Origin: Nitrospira sp.
Lineage (GTDB): Bacteria > Nitrospirota > Nitrospiria > Nitrospirales > Nitrospiraceae
Assembly: GCA_016788885.1 (NCBI GenBank)
Contig: JAEURX010000027.1
Location: forward strand, 1 to 64,000
Length of the DNA: 64,000 nt
Direction of reading: 5' to 3'
A program made the position numbers and the translations under genes. Of this stretch, positions 31,299 through 39,996 are shown in pieces. The stretch's first letter is position 1. Each line of letters starts with the position of its first letter. Under the pieces are notes generated by a model. It was not told where the DNA came from. It worked only from the letters and a program-made list of their open reading frames with translations, and did no database searches.

Positions 31299-34018
31299 GT
31301 GATCAACATCACATGTATGGGAGGAGCAGGCGCAGCGGACGGCGTCACTTTTTCCACCCTCACCGTCGAGACTTTATACTCGGGACACTTGGAACTTTCA
31401 TCGGCGCTGGAGGACAGCAACACGTTCACATCCGTGTCGGGAAAGTGAAAACTCGTGAACAGTTCGCCCGGCTGCACACGGTCGCTCACCACAATGGGCA
31501 ACCGTGCCTCCCCGCGAGCGCTGATGAGCCGGACCAGTTCGCCGTCGCGGAGCGCCAACCGAGCCGCGTCGCCGGCATGCACCTCCAACACATCGGTATC
31601 GACGACCTGCATGATGTCGGTGCGCCTGGTCTGCGCGCCACAATTGTAATGCTGCAAGATGCGGCCGGTGATCAGCACCAGCGGGTAGGATTCGCTGGGC
31701 GCCTCGCCGGGCGGGAGATACTCCACCGGAATAAACCGTGCTCTCCCCTTCGGAAACGACTGTTCGTGCATCAACGAAGTGCCCGGATGTGCGGTCGAAG
31801 GCACGGGCCACTGCAATCCCTCCGGCATGTCAAGCCGATCGTACGAGACCCCCGCAAATAACGGTGCGAGTTGCGCAATCTCATCCATGATGGCCGAGGG
31901 GTGGGAGTACTGCATCGCATACCCCATCCGCGCGGACACTTCGCAAACCACCTGCCAGTCCGGCAGCACGCCGGTCGGCGGCTCCACCGCTTTCCTGATA
32001 CGCTGGATACGTCGTTCGAGATTTGTAAAAGTCCCGTCCTTTTCCAGAAATGAGGCGCCGGGGATGACGAGATGCGCCAGTTTGGCCGTCTCGCTGAGGA
32101 AGAGATCCTGGACGATGAGGAACTCCAGACTCTTCAGCGCCGCATGGACCTTCTTCAGATTTGGATCGGTCTGAGCGACGTCATACCCGACGATCCAGAG
32201 CGTCTTGAGCCGACCAGCGAGCGCCGCGTCCCACATGTCGGGAGTTTTCATCCCCTTCGCCGTCGGCAACGGGCGACCGGTCACGGCCAGATGTGCGGCG
32301 CCAAGGGTGGAATCAGTCAGCGGCTGATACCCGGCAAAGAAGGTCGGTAAACAACCGACATCCGATGCGCCCTGTACATTGTTTTGCCCACGCAACGGAT
32401 TGATCCCGGTGCCGGGTTTTCCGATGTTCCCGGTCGCGAGGGCAAGGTCCACCAGGGCCATCACCCCGTGGCTGCCCCAACGATGTTCGGTCATGCCCAA
32501 CCCGTGCACCGCCATCGAGCCACCGCTGCGAGCGTATCGTCGCGCCGCCTCGGTGATGAGAGGCACCGGCACGCCGGTCGCGTTCGACGTCACTTCAGGC
32601 GTGCAGTCCTTCACCAGTGCCAACCAGTCATCGAAGCCTTCCGTCCGGTCACGCACGAACACCGCGTCGGTGAGATGTTCTTTGGCAATGACATGCCCCA
32701 TACCGTTCAACAATGCGACGTTGGTCCCCGGGTGCAGTTGCAGATGCAGATCAGCGAGCCGAGCCAGTTCCGTGCGGCGTGGGTCGATGACGATCAACGG
32801 CACTCCATTGCGCGCCGCCCGTTTGATACGCGCGCCCAACACCGGATGGGATTCAGTGGGATTTGCACCGACCACGAGGATCAGCTTCGCCAAGTCCAGA
32901 TCGTGGATCGAATTGGTCGCGGCCGACGCGCCGAGAGTTTCCATCATCCCGGTCACGGTCGCGCTGTGACAGACCCGCGCGCAGTTGTCGATGTGATTGG
33001 TGCCGATCACGCACCGCATGAACTTGCCGAATAGATAGTTTTCTTCGTTCGTGCCGCGGCTCGATGAAATCGTGGCCAACGCATCCGAACCATGGGCGGC
33101 CTTGATCCTGCTCCATTCCTCAGCGATCCGATCGAGGGCGGCAGACCAGGAAATTTCAACCCACTGCGTTCCCTGCCGGAGTAAGGGTACACGTAACCGA
33201 TCCGGCGCGTAGTTGTAGGTCCAGCCAAATCGTCCCTTCATACAGGCATGGCCGTGATTGGAGGGGCCGTCGTCTGCCGGCACCATGCACACCACTCGCT
33301 CATGCCGTACGCCGGCCTCAAAACTACAACCGACGCCGCAATAGGCGCAGGTCGTCCGGACGGAATGCATCGGCGGGCCTTCCTCCAGTACGGATTTTTC
33401 GATCAAGGCTCCCGTCGGACATTCCTTCACGCAAGCCCCGCAGGAGACACAGTTGGAGGAGGCAAACCCGGCCGACTCTCCGGTCAGCGCCGAGCCGCCT
33501 GCCGTCGGTCTGCTTTCAAACCCCCGGTGCAGCATCGTCAGCGCATGGGTGCCTTGTATGTCATCGCAGGCTCGCACACAGCGGGCGCAGGAGATACAGA
33601 CGGCATTGTCGAACAGGAAGAAGGGATTTGAGCGATCGACCGTCTGCGCCCTGGTGGCCGGCTGTTGGTACCGGACGTGACGAAGACCCAGCGATTGCGC
33701 CAATCGTTGCAACGGCTCCGGCGCCAGATCTCCCGACGGTTGCTCTGATAGGTAAAGTTCGAGGAGGTGTTTTCGCAGCCGTCGCACACGGTCGCTCTCG
33801 GTATGGACGACCATCCCCTCACGCACCGGCGTCGTGCAGGAGGCCGGGGTCCCTCCCTGTCCTTCCACCTCACAGAGACACATTCGGCAAGAGCCGAAGG
33901 GAGCCAGGTGGTCGGAGGTACAGAGTGCCGGAATGGCGATTCCGGCCTTCTTTGCCGCGACGTAAATCGTGTCGCCCGGCGACGCCTCAATCGGTCGCCC
34001 ATTAATGGAGAGTTTCAT
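31295..34018 (-). CDS. fdhA: Formate dehydrogenase catalytic (molybdopterin) subunit
   Basis: The 907-residue catalytic subunit of a soluble NAD+-linked formate dehydrogenase. An N-terminal [2Fe-2S] domain uses Cys33, 44, 47 and 61. A ferredoxin part has two [4Fe-4S] sets (Cys141/144/147/151 and 190/193/196/200), and the molybdopterin domain has its own cluster (Cys224/227/231/259). The predicted metal ligand is Cys350 in CARVCHSATV, so no selenocysteine is needed; the Mo/W-bis-MGD domain runs to the end. It should oxidise formate to CO2 and pass electrons to the adjacent NuoF- and NuoE-like subunits. It starts 12 bp after the NuoF-like stop. Confidence 0.97.
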   Translation of the reverse strand: MKLSINGRPIEASPGDTIYVAAKKAGIAIPALCTSDHLAPFGSCRMCLCEVEGQGGTPASCTTPVREGMVVHTESDRVRRLRKHLLELYLSEQPSGDLAPEPLQRLAQSLGLRHVRYQQPATRAQTVDRSNPFFLFDNAVCISCARCVRACDDIQGTHALTMLHRGFESRPTAGGSALTGESAGFASSNCVSCGACVKECPTGALIEKSVLEEGPPMHSVRTTCAYCGVGCSFEAGVRHERVVCMVPADDGPSNHGHACMKGRFGWTYNYAPDRLRVPLLRQGTQWVEISWSAALDRIAEEWSRIKAAHGSDALATISSSRGTNEENYLFGKFMRCVIGTNHIDNCARVCHSATVTGMMETLGASAATNSIHDLDLAKLILVVGANPTESHPVLGARIKRAARNGVPLIVIDPRRTELARLADLHLQLHPGTNVALLNGMGHVIAKEHLTDAVFVRDRTEGFDDWLALVKDCTPEVTSNATGVPVPLITEAARRYARSGGSMAVHGLGMTEHRWGSHGVMALVDLALATGNIGKPGTGINPLRGQNNVQGASDVGCLPTFFAGYQPLTDSTLGAAHLAVTGRPLPTAKGMKTPDMWDAALAGRLKTLWIVGYDVAQTDPNLKKVHAALKSLEFLIVQDLFLSETAKLAHLVIPGASFLEKDGTFTNLERRIQRIRKAVEPPTGVLPDWQVVCEVSARMGYAMQYSHPSAIMDEIAQLAPLFAGVSYDRLDMPEGLQWPVPSTAHPGTSLMHEQSFPKGRARFIPVEYLPPGEAPSESYPLVLITGRILQHYNCGAQTRRTDIMQVVDTDVLEVHAGDAARLALRDGELVRLISARGEARLPIVVSDRVQPGELFTSFHFPDTDVNVLLSSSADESSKCPEYKVSTVRVEKVTPSAAPAPPIHVMLIT

Positions 34019-34030
34019 CGTGATGCGCTC

Positions 34031-35548
34031 TCAGCCATCAGCATTCAGCTCATTGCTGACCGCTGACAGCTTATTTCTAAACTCTGCGGGAAAATGTTCG
34101 ATGGCCGTGAGCACCGGATAGGGCGCTCGCCCGCCCAGCGCACAAAGGCTGGCGAGTTTCATGGTTTCGCCCAGGTCGTCCAGTAAGCGGAGGTCATCCA
34201 TGGTTCCACTCCCCGCCTGAATTCGTTCGAGAATCTCACGCCCCCGCACCGAACCGATCCGACAGGGCGTACATTTCCCGCAGGACTCGTCGGCGGTGAA
34301 CGCCATGAAGTGTCGCGCCAAATCCACCATGTCGGTCTCATGGTCATAGACCACGATCCCGCCGTGCCCCAACACTGCGCCGGCCTTGGCGAACGCGTCG
34401 TAACAAATGGCAATATCCAAGCCGGTGCTCGGGAAGAGACTGCCCAACGGCCCGCCGACCTGCACGGCCTTGAATCGTGAGCCGGGGGCCATTCCTCCCC
34501 CGAACTGCTCCAGCACCTGATGCAAGCTCAGCCCGAATGGAACTTCGACCAGCCCTGGATGCTTCACACGCCCGCCCAACTGTAACGCGATGGTTCCACG
34601 AGACTGTTCGGTGCCGAGCCCCGCGTGCCATGCGCCACCACGCGACAGAATATTGGGAATGCTCGCAAAGGTCAGGACATTGCTGACGATGGTCGGGCAA
34701 CCGTACAACCCAGACTGGGCCGGATACGGCGGACGGGCACGCACCACACCCCGCTTTCCTTCAAGGGATTCCAGCAGGGCCGTCTCTTCTCCGCAAACGT
34801 AGGACCCGGCCCCCTCCACCACCTCGATCGGAAACGGTTCTCCATGCAACTCCAGCAACTCCGCTTCATCGGCTTTGTGAATGGCCGCTCGCAGAGTGGC
34901 CGCCGCGGCCGGATATTCCTGGCGGCAGTAGACATAGCCTTGACCGGCCCCGATGGCCCTGGCACAAATCAACATCCCTTCCAACAACCGGAATGGATCG
35001 CCCTCCAGAATCATCCGGTCGCAGTAGGTCCCTGCATCTCCTTCATCGGCGTTCGCCACGACATATTTCTGCTTACCCGTTGCCTGTTGAGCGACCTTCC
35101 ACTTGTTCCATACCGGAAATGCCGCGCCGCCGCGCCCGCGTAACTGCGAGACACGCAGTTCTTCGATGATGGCATCGGGCGTCAGCCTGAACGCCGCCTC
35201 CAATCCGGACAATCCGCCGCGCGCCTGGTACTCGTCCAAGGCCAGAGGTTCCGTCTCACCGAAGCTGGCAAAGGTGCATCTCGTCTGGTGCGCGAGGAAA
35301 GGGATCGTCTCGACCGGCGTGGCCCCCGTTCCGGCCAAAATCGAGGGCAAGTCCTGTGGAGACACATTGAACCAGGCGATCCGGCCCTGAGGACTGTCGC
35401 GCTCCACCATCGGCTCAAGATAGAACGCCCCGCGTGAAGAGGTTCGGATGAGTTGCACGTCGGGACGGTCGCACCAGGCCTCGGCCAGCGCACCGGCGCC
35501 GGCTGCACGCGCTGACGTATCGTTGGACAGGTAGAGTCGTGTGGCCAT
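34031..35548 (-). CDS. fdhB: Formate dehydrogenase diaphorase subunit (NuoF-like)
   Basis: A 505-residue flavoprotein that reduces NAD+. It has an N-terminal thioredoxin-like extension (about 1-120) and then the NuoF core: FMN/NADH-binding GRGGAAFPVWNKWK, NADEGDAGTYCDR, EGAGSYVCGEETALLESLEG, GCPTIVSNVLT. A [4Fe-4S] site uses ESCGKCTPCRIGS and the later SLCALG. Together with the FdhA and NuoE-like proteins it would form an FdsABG-type complex. Its gene lies 90 bp downstream of the NuoE-like gene and 12 bp upstream of fdhA. Confidence 0.95.
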   Translation of the reverse strand: MATRLYLSNDTSARAAGAGALAEAWCDRPDVQLIRTSSRGAFYLEPMVERDSPQGRIAWFNVSPQDLPSILAGTGATPVETIPFLAHQTRCTFASFGETEPLALDEYQARGGLSGLEAAFRLTPDAIIEELRVSQLRGRGGAAFPVWNKWKVAQQATGKQKYVVANADEGDAGTYCDRMILEGDPFRLLEGMLICARAIGAGQGYVYCRQEYPAAAATLRAAIHKADEAELLELHGEPFPIEVVEGAGSYVCGEETALLESLEGKRGVVRARPPYPAQSGLYGCPTIVSNVLTFASIPNILSRGGAWHAGLGTEQSRGTIALQLGGRVKHPGLVEVPFGLSLHQVLEQFGGGMAPGSRFKAVQVGGPLGSLFPSTGLDIAICYDAFAKAGAVLGHGGIVVYDHETDMVDLARHFMAFTADESCGKCTPCRIGSVRGREILERIQAGSGTMDDLRLLDDLGETMKLASLCALGGRAPYPVLTAIEHFPAEFRNKLSAVSNELNADG

Positions 35549-35638
35549 GGTGGTCAGTCGTATGTCCGGACACTGAACAACGCTGAAGCCTCTGTGCAGG
35601 CCAGGAGTGCGCAGAGGACGTACGCCGATAGGAGTCGC

Positions 35639-36088
35639 CTACGTATACCGTTCCAGGATCTTCTCCAGCTGTGACGGCAGCACGCGACCGTACAGGTCAC
35701 GATCGATGATCACAGTGGGGGACACTGCGCAGTTTCCCGCGCAGGACATCGTGTCGAGCGTGAACCGTCCTCCCGGTGTGGTTTCATGGACGTCGGCTCG
35801 CAGCCGTTCCTGCAATTCACGCAGCACGCGGCCGCAGCCGTTGGCGTAACACGATTCACCCATGCACACCCGAATGACATGACGCCCCGGCGCCGATGTG
35901 CGGAGATCCGGATAGTAGGACAGGACGCCAGCGACCTCGGCATCGGTGGCGCCAAGCTCACGCGCAATGCTCGGCACCCTCTCCGCCGGCACTGCGCCGA
36001 ATTGTTCCTGTAGCGCAAGGAGCGCCTTCAGGATGTTGGGAGGCTCGCTCCGTACGCGATCCAGGATGTCTTTCATCTGGTCATGCAT
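35639..36088 (-). CDS. Formate dehydrogenase gamma subunit (NuoE-like, [2Fe-2S])
   Basis: A 149-residue thioredoxin-like ferredoxin. The N-terminal helical part contains ILKALLALQEQFGAVPAERV. The four [2Fe-2S] cysteines are in RVCMGESCYANGC and SCAGNCAVSP. It hands electrons within the diaphorase part of the formate dehydrogenase. ATG 36088 and a second ATG at 36076 are both possible; ribosome sites are weak. It follows the 456-residue unknown gene by 38 bp. Confidence 0.94.
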   Translation of the reverse strand: MHDQMKDILDRVRSEPPNILKALLALQEQFGAVPAERVPSIARELGATDAEVAGVLSYYPDLRTSAPGRHVIRVCMGESCYANGCGRVLRELQERLRADVHETTPGGRFTLDTMSCAGNCAVSPTVIIDRDLYGRVLPSQLEKILERYT

Positions 36089-36126
36089 ATCAAGCCCGTC
36101 TCTCGCACCTCGTCGTTCGTCTCACA

Positions 36127-37497
36127 TCAGCAAAGTCCCACGTGAGCCCGCAGTTTGTTATAGTCGAAAGCCGCGACGCCACTCCGAAGCAGGCCGAAAT
36201 CACACCGTTCCATGTCATCGATCAGCCCTGCGACCTGGGCCTGGCCGGCCGATGTCTTCACGGCATGTCTGGGTGTCTCACCGCCGAGTACAGGCGACTC
36301 GCGGTCGGCCCATTCGAGATACACGGTTTCCAGGAAGGCGTTGAGCAACGCCCGGTCTTCCTCGTGACTCACCACGACGGTCAGCGGCTCTTGGGTGGAC
36401 AACTCCTCCGTCGTGACCTGACGAGCCGGAGGCTGCATGACTTCCCCCCTGAAATGAAGTGAAAATCCGAAGGCGGCTGCCAGACTGTGCTTGATCGCAT
36501 CCAGCCGTTCCCGTGAATCACACTCCACATACAGCTCTGTGGCCGTGACCGTGATTCGTGCCTGCTCGGCCCCCTCCGCCGCGTCTCCTTTCGCGGGGAA
36601 GAGGAACCGGCGCAGTTTCTTCGAGCCGGCGGTCACGTTGATGCGGAGCGGCGACTCCTCCCTCCACCCTTCCAGCTCGGCCATGCCGCCGGCGATGAAG
36701 GTATACTCGTGATGTTCGTACAACGCCATGACGTAAAAATGGGGCAGACCCTCGGGCGTCCGATACCGGATTTCCCCCACCGCTTCGACGAGAGCCGCGA
36801 AACGCATCCGAGCAAAATTTCTCAGCAGAATATGGCCGAACCGTTTCGCGAATTCCGGCCAGTCGCCGAGTTCGAAGGAACCGCCGACGACCTCCATCTC
36901 CCGACGTTCGTCACCGGTCTCTTCATACAACGTCCGCGCATCCTCAGCCGACAAGAGCAGCAGGGGGCCGGCCAGGACGGCCAGCGGGCTTTCCGGATCG
37001 CCGGGCTCACGAACGAGGCGGGTCAGCAACATCTGCCCCGTTTCGATGCTGCGGTCCAGGCTGTCGCCCGGGATCTCATATACCCGCCCGTTGCCGATCG
37101 ACCGAAGCTGACGGCGTCGCGAACCCGGCTGGCTCGGCCGGACCTCGACCAGATCGATGTAGGAATGTTTGAGCGGATCAAGCCAGACCCGCTCTTCCTC
37201 AGGGATGTGTTCGGTGATGACGTCGCGCAGTTGCTCTATCAGCGTCAACTGCCCGTCCTCGGGATAAAAATCTGCGTACAGCAGGAGGTCCGCCAGCGCG
37301 ACCTCTTCAGGCAGCGGCGCCAAGGGAGACTGCGGCCCTAGTTCGGCATACACCTGCAACGCCCTGGCAAATGCGAGGCGACGCTGAGGCGCGAACCCCG
37401 GGGCCATGGCCAGGCGATCAAGCCGCGACAGCAGGGAATCCAATTCCTTGACGATCGGGACCGACCGTGCGGCAACGCGCTCATTCGCGAGCTTCAT
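36127..37497 (-). CDS. Uncharacterised 456-residue protein in the formate dehydrogenase operon
   Basis: A soluble protein without signal peptide or membrane span. Readable blocks: an N-terminal helical region (VPIVKELDSLLSRLDRLAMA), ADLLLYADFYPEDGQLTLIE with ERVWLDPLKHSYIDLVEV, a middle part with EFAKRFGHILLRNFARMRFA and LPHFYVMALYEHHEYTFIAG, and a C-terminal domain ending CDFGLLRSGVAAFDYNKLRA. I recognise no family. GGAGG before ATG 37497 lies inside the end of the DUF2934 gene, so the genes are coupled. Its constant-strand position suggests a maturation or accessory role for formate dehydrogenase or stress response, an inference. Confidence 0.8.
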   Translation of the reverse strand: MKLANERVAARSVPIVKELDSLLSRLDRLAMAPGFAPQRRLAFARALQVYAELGPQSPLAPLPEEVALADLLLYADFYPEDGQLTLIEQLRDVITEHIPEEERVWLDPLKHSYIDLVEVRPSQPGSRRRQLRSIGNGRVYEIPGDSLDRSIETGQMLLTRLVREPGDPESPLAVLAGPLLLLSAEDARTLYEETGDERREMEVVGGSFELGDWPEFAKRFGHILLRNFARMRFAALVEAVGEIRYRTPEGLPHFYVMALYEHHEYTFIAGGMAELEGWREESPLRINVTAGSKKLRRFLFPAKGDAAEGAEQARITVTATELYVECDSRERLDAIKHSLAAAFGFSLHFRGEVMQPPARQVTTEELSTQEPLTVVVSHEEDRALLNAFLETVYLEWADRESPVLGGETPRHAVKTSAGQAQVAGLIDDMERCDFGLLRSGVAAFDYNKLRAHVGLC

Positions 37498-37705
37498 GGA
37501 TTTCCTCCATGACGACCGCTTCCGCATCCAGCCAATCCTGCAGGGCGTATCCTTCGCGGCAGCCCCGCTCCTTCCAGAGCTCGTAGGCTTTCTGCGAGAT
37601 CCGCTCCCACATGCCGTCAGGCAGCTCGATCGTTGCGCCCGACAGCCTAGACGCGACCGTCGGTTTCGAATTCACCGCTGACCGTTTCCTCACGTTGGGT
37701 TTCAT
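37481..37705 (-). CDS. DUF2934 small protein
   Basis: A 74-residue protein. A basic, Ser/Lys-rich start is followed by the DUF2934 signature WERISQKAYELWKERGCREG and ALQDWLDAEAVVMEE. DUF2934 proteins are small, acidic-helical and common in environmental bacteria; function unknown. AAAGGAG lies before ATG 37705. Its last 17 bases overlap the start of the 456-residue gene, and the tandem universal stress gene lies 30 bp upstream. Confidence 0.85.
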   Translation of the reverse strand: MKPNVRKRSAVNSKPTVASRLSGATIELPDGMWERISQKAYELWKERGCREGYALQDWLDAEAVVMEEIHEARE

Positions 37706-37735
37706 GGACGGACTCCTTTGCAAGAGGCGCGAAGA

Positions 37736-38674
37736 TCATGACTCTCCCAGCGGAACAACACGTTGATAGTCTGCGCCGACCGTGAGCCGGCGAACGGTGA
37801 GAACCGGGCATGGCGCGTACCGCAGCATGGCGCCGGCGATACTCCCGACAAGCACATGCGAGAGGCCGCGCCTCCCGTGTGTGCCCATGACCATCAGGTC
37901 GTACCCCTGCCCGGTCACATAGGAGGCAATCGAGTCGGCCGGCAACCCCGGCTTCAGCGCGAAGTCGGTCTGAATCCCATGGGCAGCCACACAGGCCGTG
38001 AGCACGGTCAGACGCTTTTCCAGATAGGCCCGCTGCTCCCTCCACTCCTTCGCGTGACTCAGGCTGAAATCCAACCCGTACGCAACCGGCTCCAGGGCGT
38101 GGAGAATTGTGATGGAGGCCCCGAGAGGCTTGGCAAACTGCACGGCATATTCCAACGCATCCAGTGAACAAGTCGACAGATCGATCGGGACCACAATCCG
38201 CTTGATCGTTGGACTCTGCGCGGCCGGAGCTGCGCCCTTGTCGGCCTTCACCGCGAGCACCGGACACGGTGCGATGCGAACCACCCGCTCCGCCGTGCTG
38301 CCCACCAACACGTGATCGAGCCCCGTGCGCCCATGCGTCCCGACCACCAGCAGGTCGGCCCCGATCTCCTCCGCCACGGTCTGCACGCATTGGCTGGGAA
38401 TGCCGGTTTCAATACGGCTCGTCATCGTCTGACCCGCCGCCTTGACCTTCCCCTCCAGAACGGCCAGCTGGCGATTCGCGTCGTCCCGCAAATGATCCAG
38501 ATACATTTTATTGACGGTGTACTCCGGATCCATTCCCGGATACAGTTCGAGGACGGTCATCACCGAGAGAGCTGATTTCCACACATTCGCCACGGCCAGG
38601 GCATACCCCAGTGCCCGGTCGGCGCAGGCCGAAAAATCCGTCGCAAACAAGACCCGCTTCATCAGCGCCGTCAT
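37736..38674 (-). CDS. Tandem universal stress protein (two UspA domains)
   Basis: A 312-residue protein with two Usp domains, each with an ATP-binding G-x2-G-x9-G-S loop: GTHGRTGLDHVLVGSTAE in the first half and GTHGRRGLSHVLVGSIAG in the second. Usp proteins bind ATP and support survival under starvation or redox stress. ATG 38674 begins 3 bp after the cupredoxin stop; GGAGG is 11 bases upstream. It sits within the putative sigma-54 operon together with formate dehydrogenase. Confidence 0.94.
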   Translation of the reverse strand: MTALMKRVLFATDFSACADRALGYALAVANVWKSALSVMTVLELYPGMDPEYTVNKMYLDHLRDDANRQLAVLEGKVKAAGQTMTSRIETGIPSQCVQTVAEEIGADLLVVGTHGRTGLDHVLVGSTAERVVRIAPCPVLAVKADKGAAPAAQSPTIKRIVVPIDLSTCSLDALEYAVQFAKPLGASITILHALEPVAYGLDFSLSHAKEWREQRAYLEKRLTVLTACVAAHGIQTDFALKPGLPADSIASYVTGQGYDLMVMGTHGRRGLSHVLVGSIAGAMLRYAPCPVLTVRRLTVGADYQRVVPLGES

Positions 38675-38677
38675 GAC

Positions 38678-39106
38678 TTAGGCCGCCTCCACACTCAAGA
38701 GAAGGAGTTCGCCCTTCATGTTCTGGTGAATCGAACAACGAAATTCATGACGACCCGGCCGTTCCATATTGAACCGGATCACCGCCTCCTTCTTGGCATC
38801 CAAGAAGACCCCGCTGATGCCTTTCCCGTACGACACCACCCCGTTGGACGTGACACGCGTCGGAATCCCCTCGAACATCGTGGAACCGAAATCGTGGCGC
38901 TCCTCATCTTCATTGGTGATGGCAATCACCGTCGGGACCCCCGGATGAAGCGGCACCTGCTTGGTCAGGAACGCAAAGCCCTTGATGGTTACTTCGATCC
39001 GTTGCTCCGCCTGGCCCCCCCCCTGCGAACAGAGCGCGAGCACAAACCCGGCCGCCAACAGGATCTGCTTTCCGCTCATCGCCGCTCTCCTCCACGTCAC
39101 ACCCAT
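38678..39106 (-). CDS. Exported cupredoxin (type 1 copper protein)
   Basis: A 142-residue blue-copper-like protein. It has a signal peptide (about 1-33, ILLAAGFVLALCSQGG) and a cupredoxin fold with the expected ligands His71 (ERHDFGS), Cys124, His127 and Met130 (EFRCSIHQNMKG). It probably carries electrons or copper in the periplasm. Two in-frame starts at 39106 and 39079 both have good ribosome sites; the upstream one was chosen. Being between two universal stress genes is unusual. Confidence 0.88.
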   Translation of the reverse strand: MGVTWRRAAMSGKQILLAAGFVLALCSQGGGQAEQRIEVTIKGFAFLTKQVPLHPGVPTVIAITNEDEERHDFGSTMFEGIPTRVTSNGVVSYGKGISGVFLDAKKEAVIRFNMERPGRHEFRCSIHQNMKGELLLLSVEAA

Positions 39107-39136
39107 AACGCTGCCTCCTTCTGATGTCTGATCTGT

Positions 39137-39637
39137 TTATGCGTTTTTCGCCGCGCGTGGTTTTCCTCGTTTGATCGGCAGGGGCACCGTGAGCACCGGA
39201 CAACCGGCGGTCCGGACGACTTTTTCCGCGGTGCTGCCGAAAAAAATCTTGTCGACGCCGCCAAACGCTCCTCCATAACTCCCCATCACCACGAGATCCA
39301 CGCCTTCCACCCGCGCCGTCTTGGCAATTTCTTCGAACGGACAACCGTCGGCAAGGATGCGCTTCACCGTCACACCCTTCGCTTCGTCCCAGGCCAACAG
39401 GTGCCTGGCATTCAACCGCGCAACGTGATGCAGCTGCTTCTTCTGCTGAGCCACCCCCGAGGCCGGTGCCAAACCGAGTCGGTTCAGCGCCTCGAGGCTT
39501 TTCGTATCGACCACGTGTAATAGCAGGACTTCCGCTTGATAGGACTTGGCAAACGACAGCGCGATCCGAAATGCCTCTTCTGAGCAGGGGGAAAAGTCCA
39601 CGGGGACCAGAATTTTTGTGAAGAGCCGATCCGCCAT
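39137..39637 (-). CDS. Universal stress protein, first gene of the putative formate dehydrogenase operon
   Basis: A 166-residue single UspA domain: start FTKILVPVDFSPCSEEAFRI, with ATP-loop GSYGGAFGGVDKIFFGSTAE and end AGCPVLTVPLPI. ATG 39637 is preceded by GGAGATGTG; longer frames are unsupported. A sigma-54 element lies 35 bp upstream of the ATG, so this should be the 5' gene of a nine-gene transcript. Confidence 0.92.
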   Translation of the reverse strand: MADRLFTKILVPVDFSPCSEEAFRIALSFAKSYQAEVLLLHVVDTKSLEALNRLGLAPASGVAQQKKQLHHVARLNARHLLAWDEAKGVTVKRILADGCPFEEIAKTARVEGVDLVVMGSYGGAFGGVDKIFFGSTAEKVVRTAGCPVLTVPLPIKRGKPRAAKNA

Positions 39638-39671
39638 CACATCTCCACAGAGGGCGTCATCCATACAGCTC

Positions 39672-39687
39672 AGCAAGGCCAATGCCA
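39672..39687 (-). promoter_or_regulatory. Sigma-54 promoter for the stress/formate dehydrogenase operon
   Basis: On the minus strand TGGCATTGGCCTTGCT has the GG (-24) and GC (-12) at correct spacing and matches TGGCAC-N5-TTGCT with one change. Transcription would begin near 39660, leaving a short leader with the ribosome site of the universal stress gene. Confidence 0.72.
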
Positions 39688-39788
39688 CTGAGATGGCGCG
39701 GAAGGCGTCGAAAATTCTTCCGGAATCTCTGCATTTCCTGGATTCTGTTCGTCTCGCCGACACCCGCCGACTTTGGCCGGTGGTGTCC

Positions 39789-39818
39789 TGCTACAGCCGC
39801 ACTACGCATCCTGTAGCA
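39789..39818. promoter_or_regulatory. Inverted repeat, candidate shared enhancer (UAS)
   Basis: TGCTACAG at 39789-39796 and CTGTAGCA at 39811-39818 form an 8-bp perfect inverted repeat with 14 bases between. Its centre is about 118 bp from the minus-strand -24 element and about 152 bp from the plus-strand one, a normal distance for a sigma-54 enhancer-binding protein acting on both promoters. Confidence 0.6.
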
Positions 39819-39954
39819 CAAAGCCACAGAGTGATGAAAGCTGACGCCGGACGCGACAGGTCATGGGTCGAGCGTGGTGACCTTCCCCCGGAATAGTCAC
39901 GGCATCCGGCTGTGGTGCCAGCAGAGCCTGTGTAAGCCAGACTCCATGCCTCGA

Positions 39955-39970
39955 TGGCACCTGTCTTGCT
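39955..39970 (+). promoter_or_regulatory. Sigma-54 promoter for the peptide/hydrolase/Usp operon
   Basis: TGGCACCTGTCTTGCT matches the sigma-54 consensus TGGCAC-N5-TTGCT exactly. Transcription would start near 39982, just before the ribosome site (AAAGGA) of the 31-residue peptide gene at 39997. Confidence 0.8.
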
Positions 39971-39996
39971 CAGAAAGCAGCTGAAAGGACGACACG

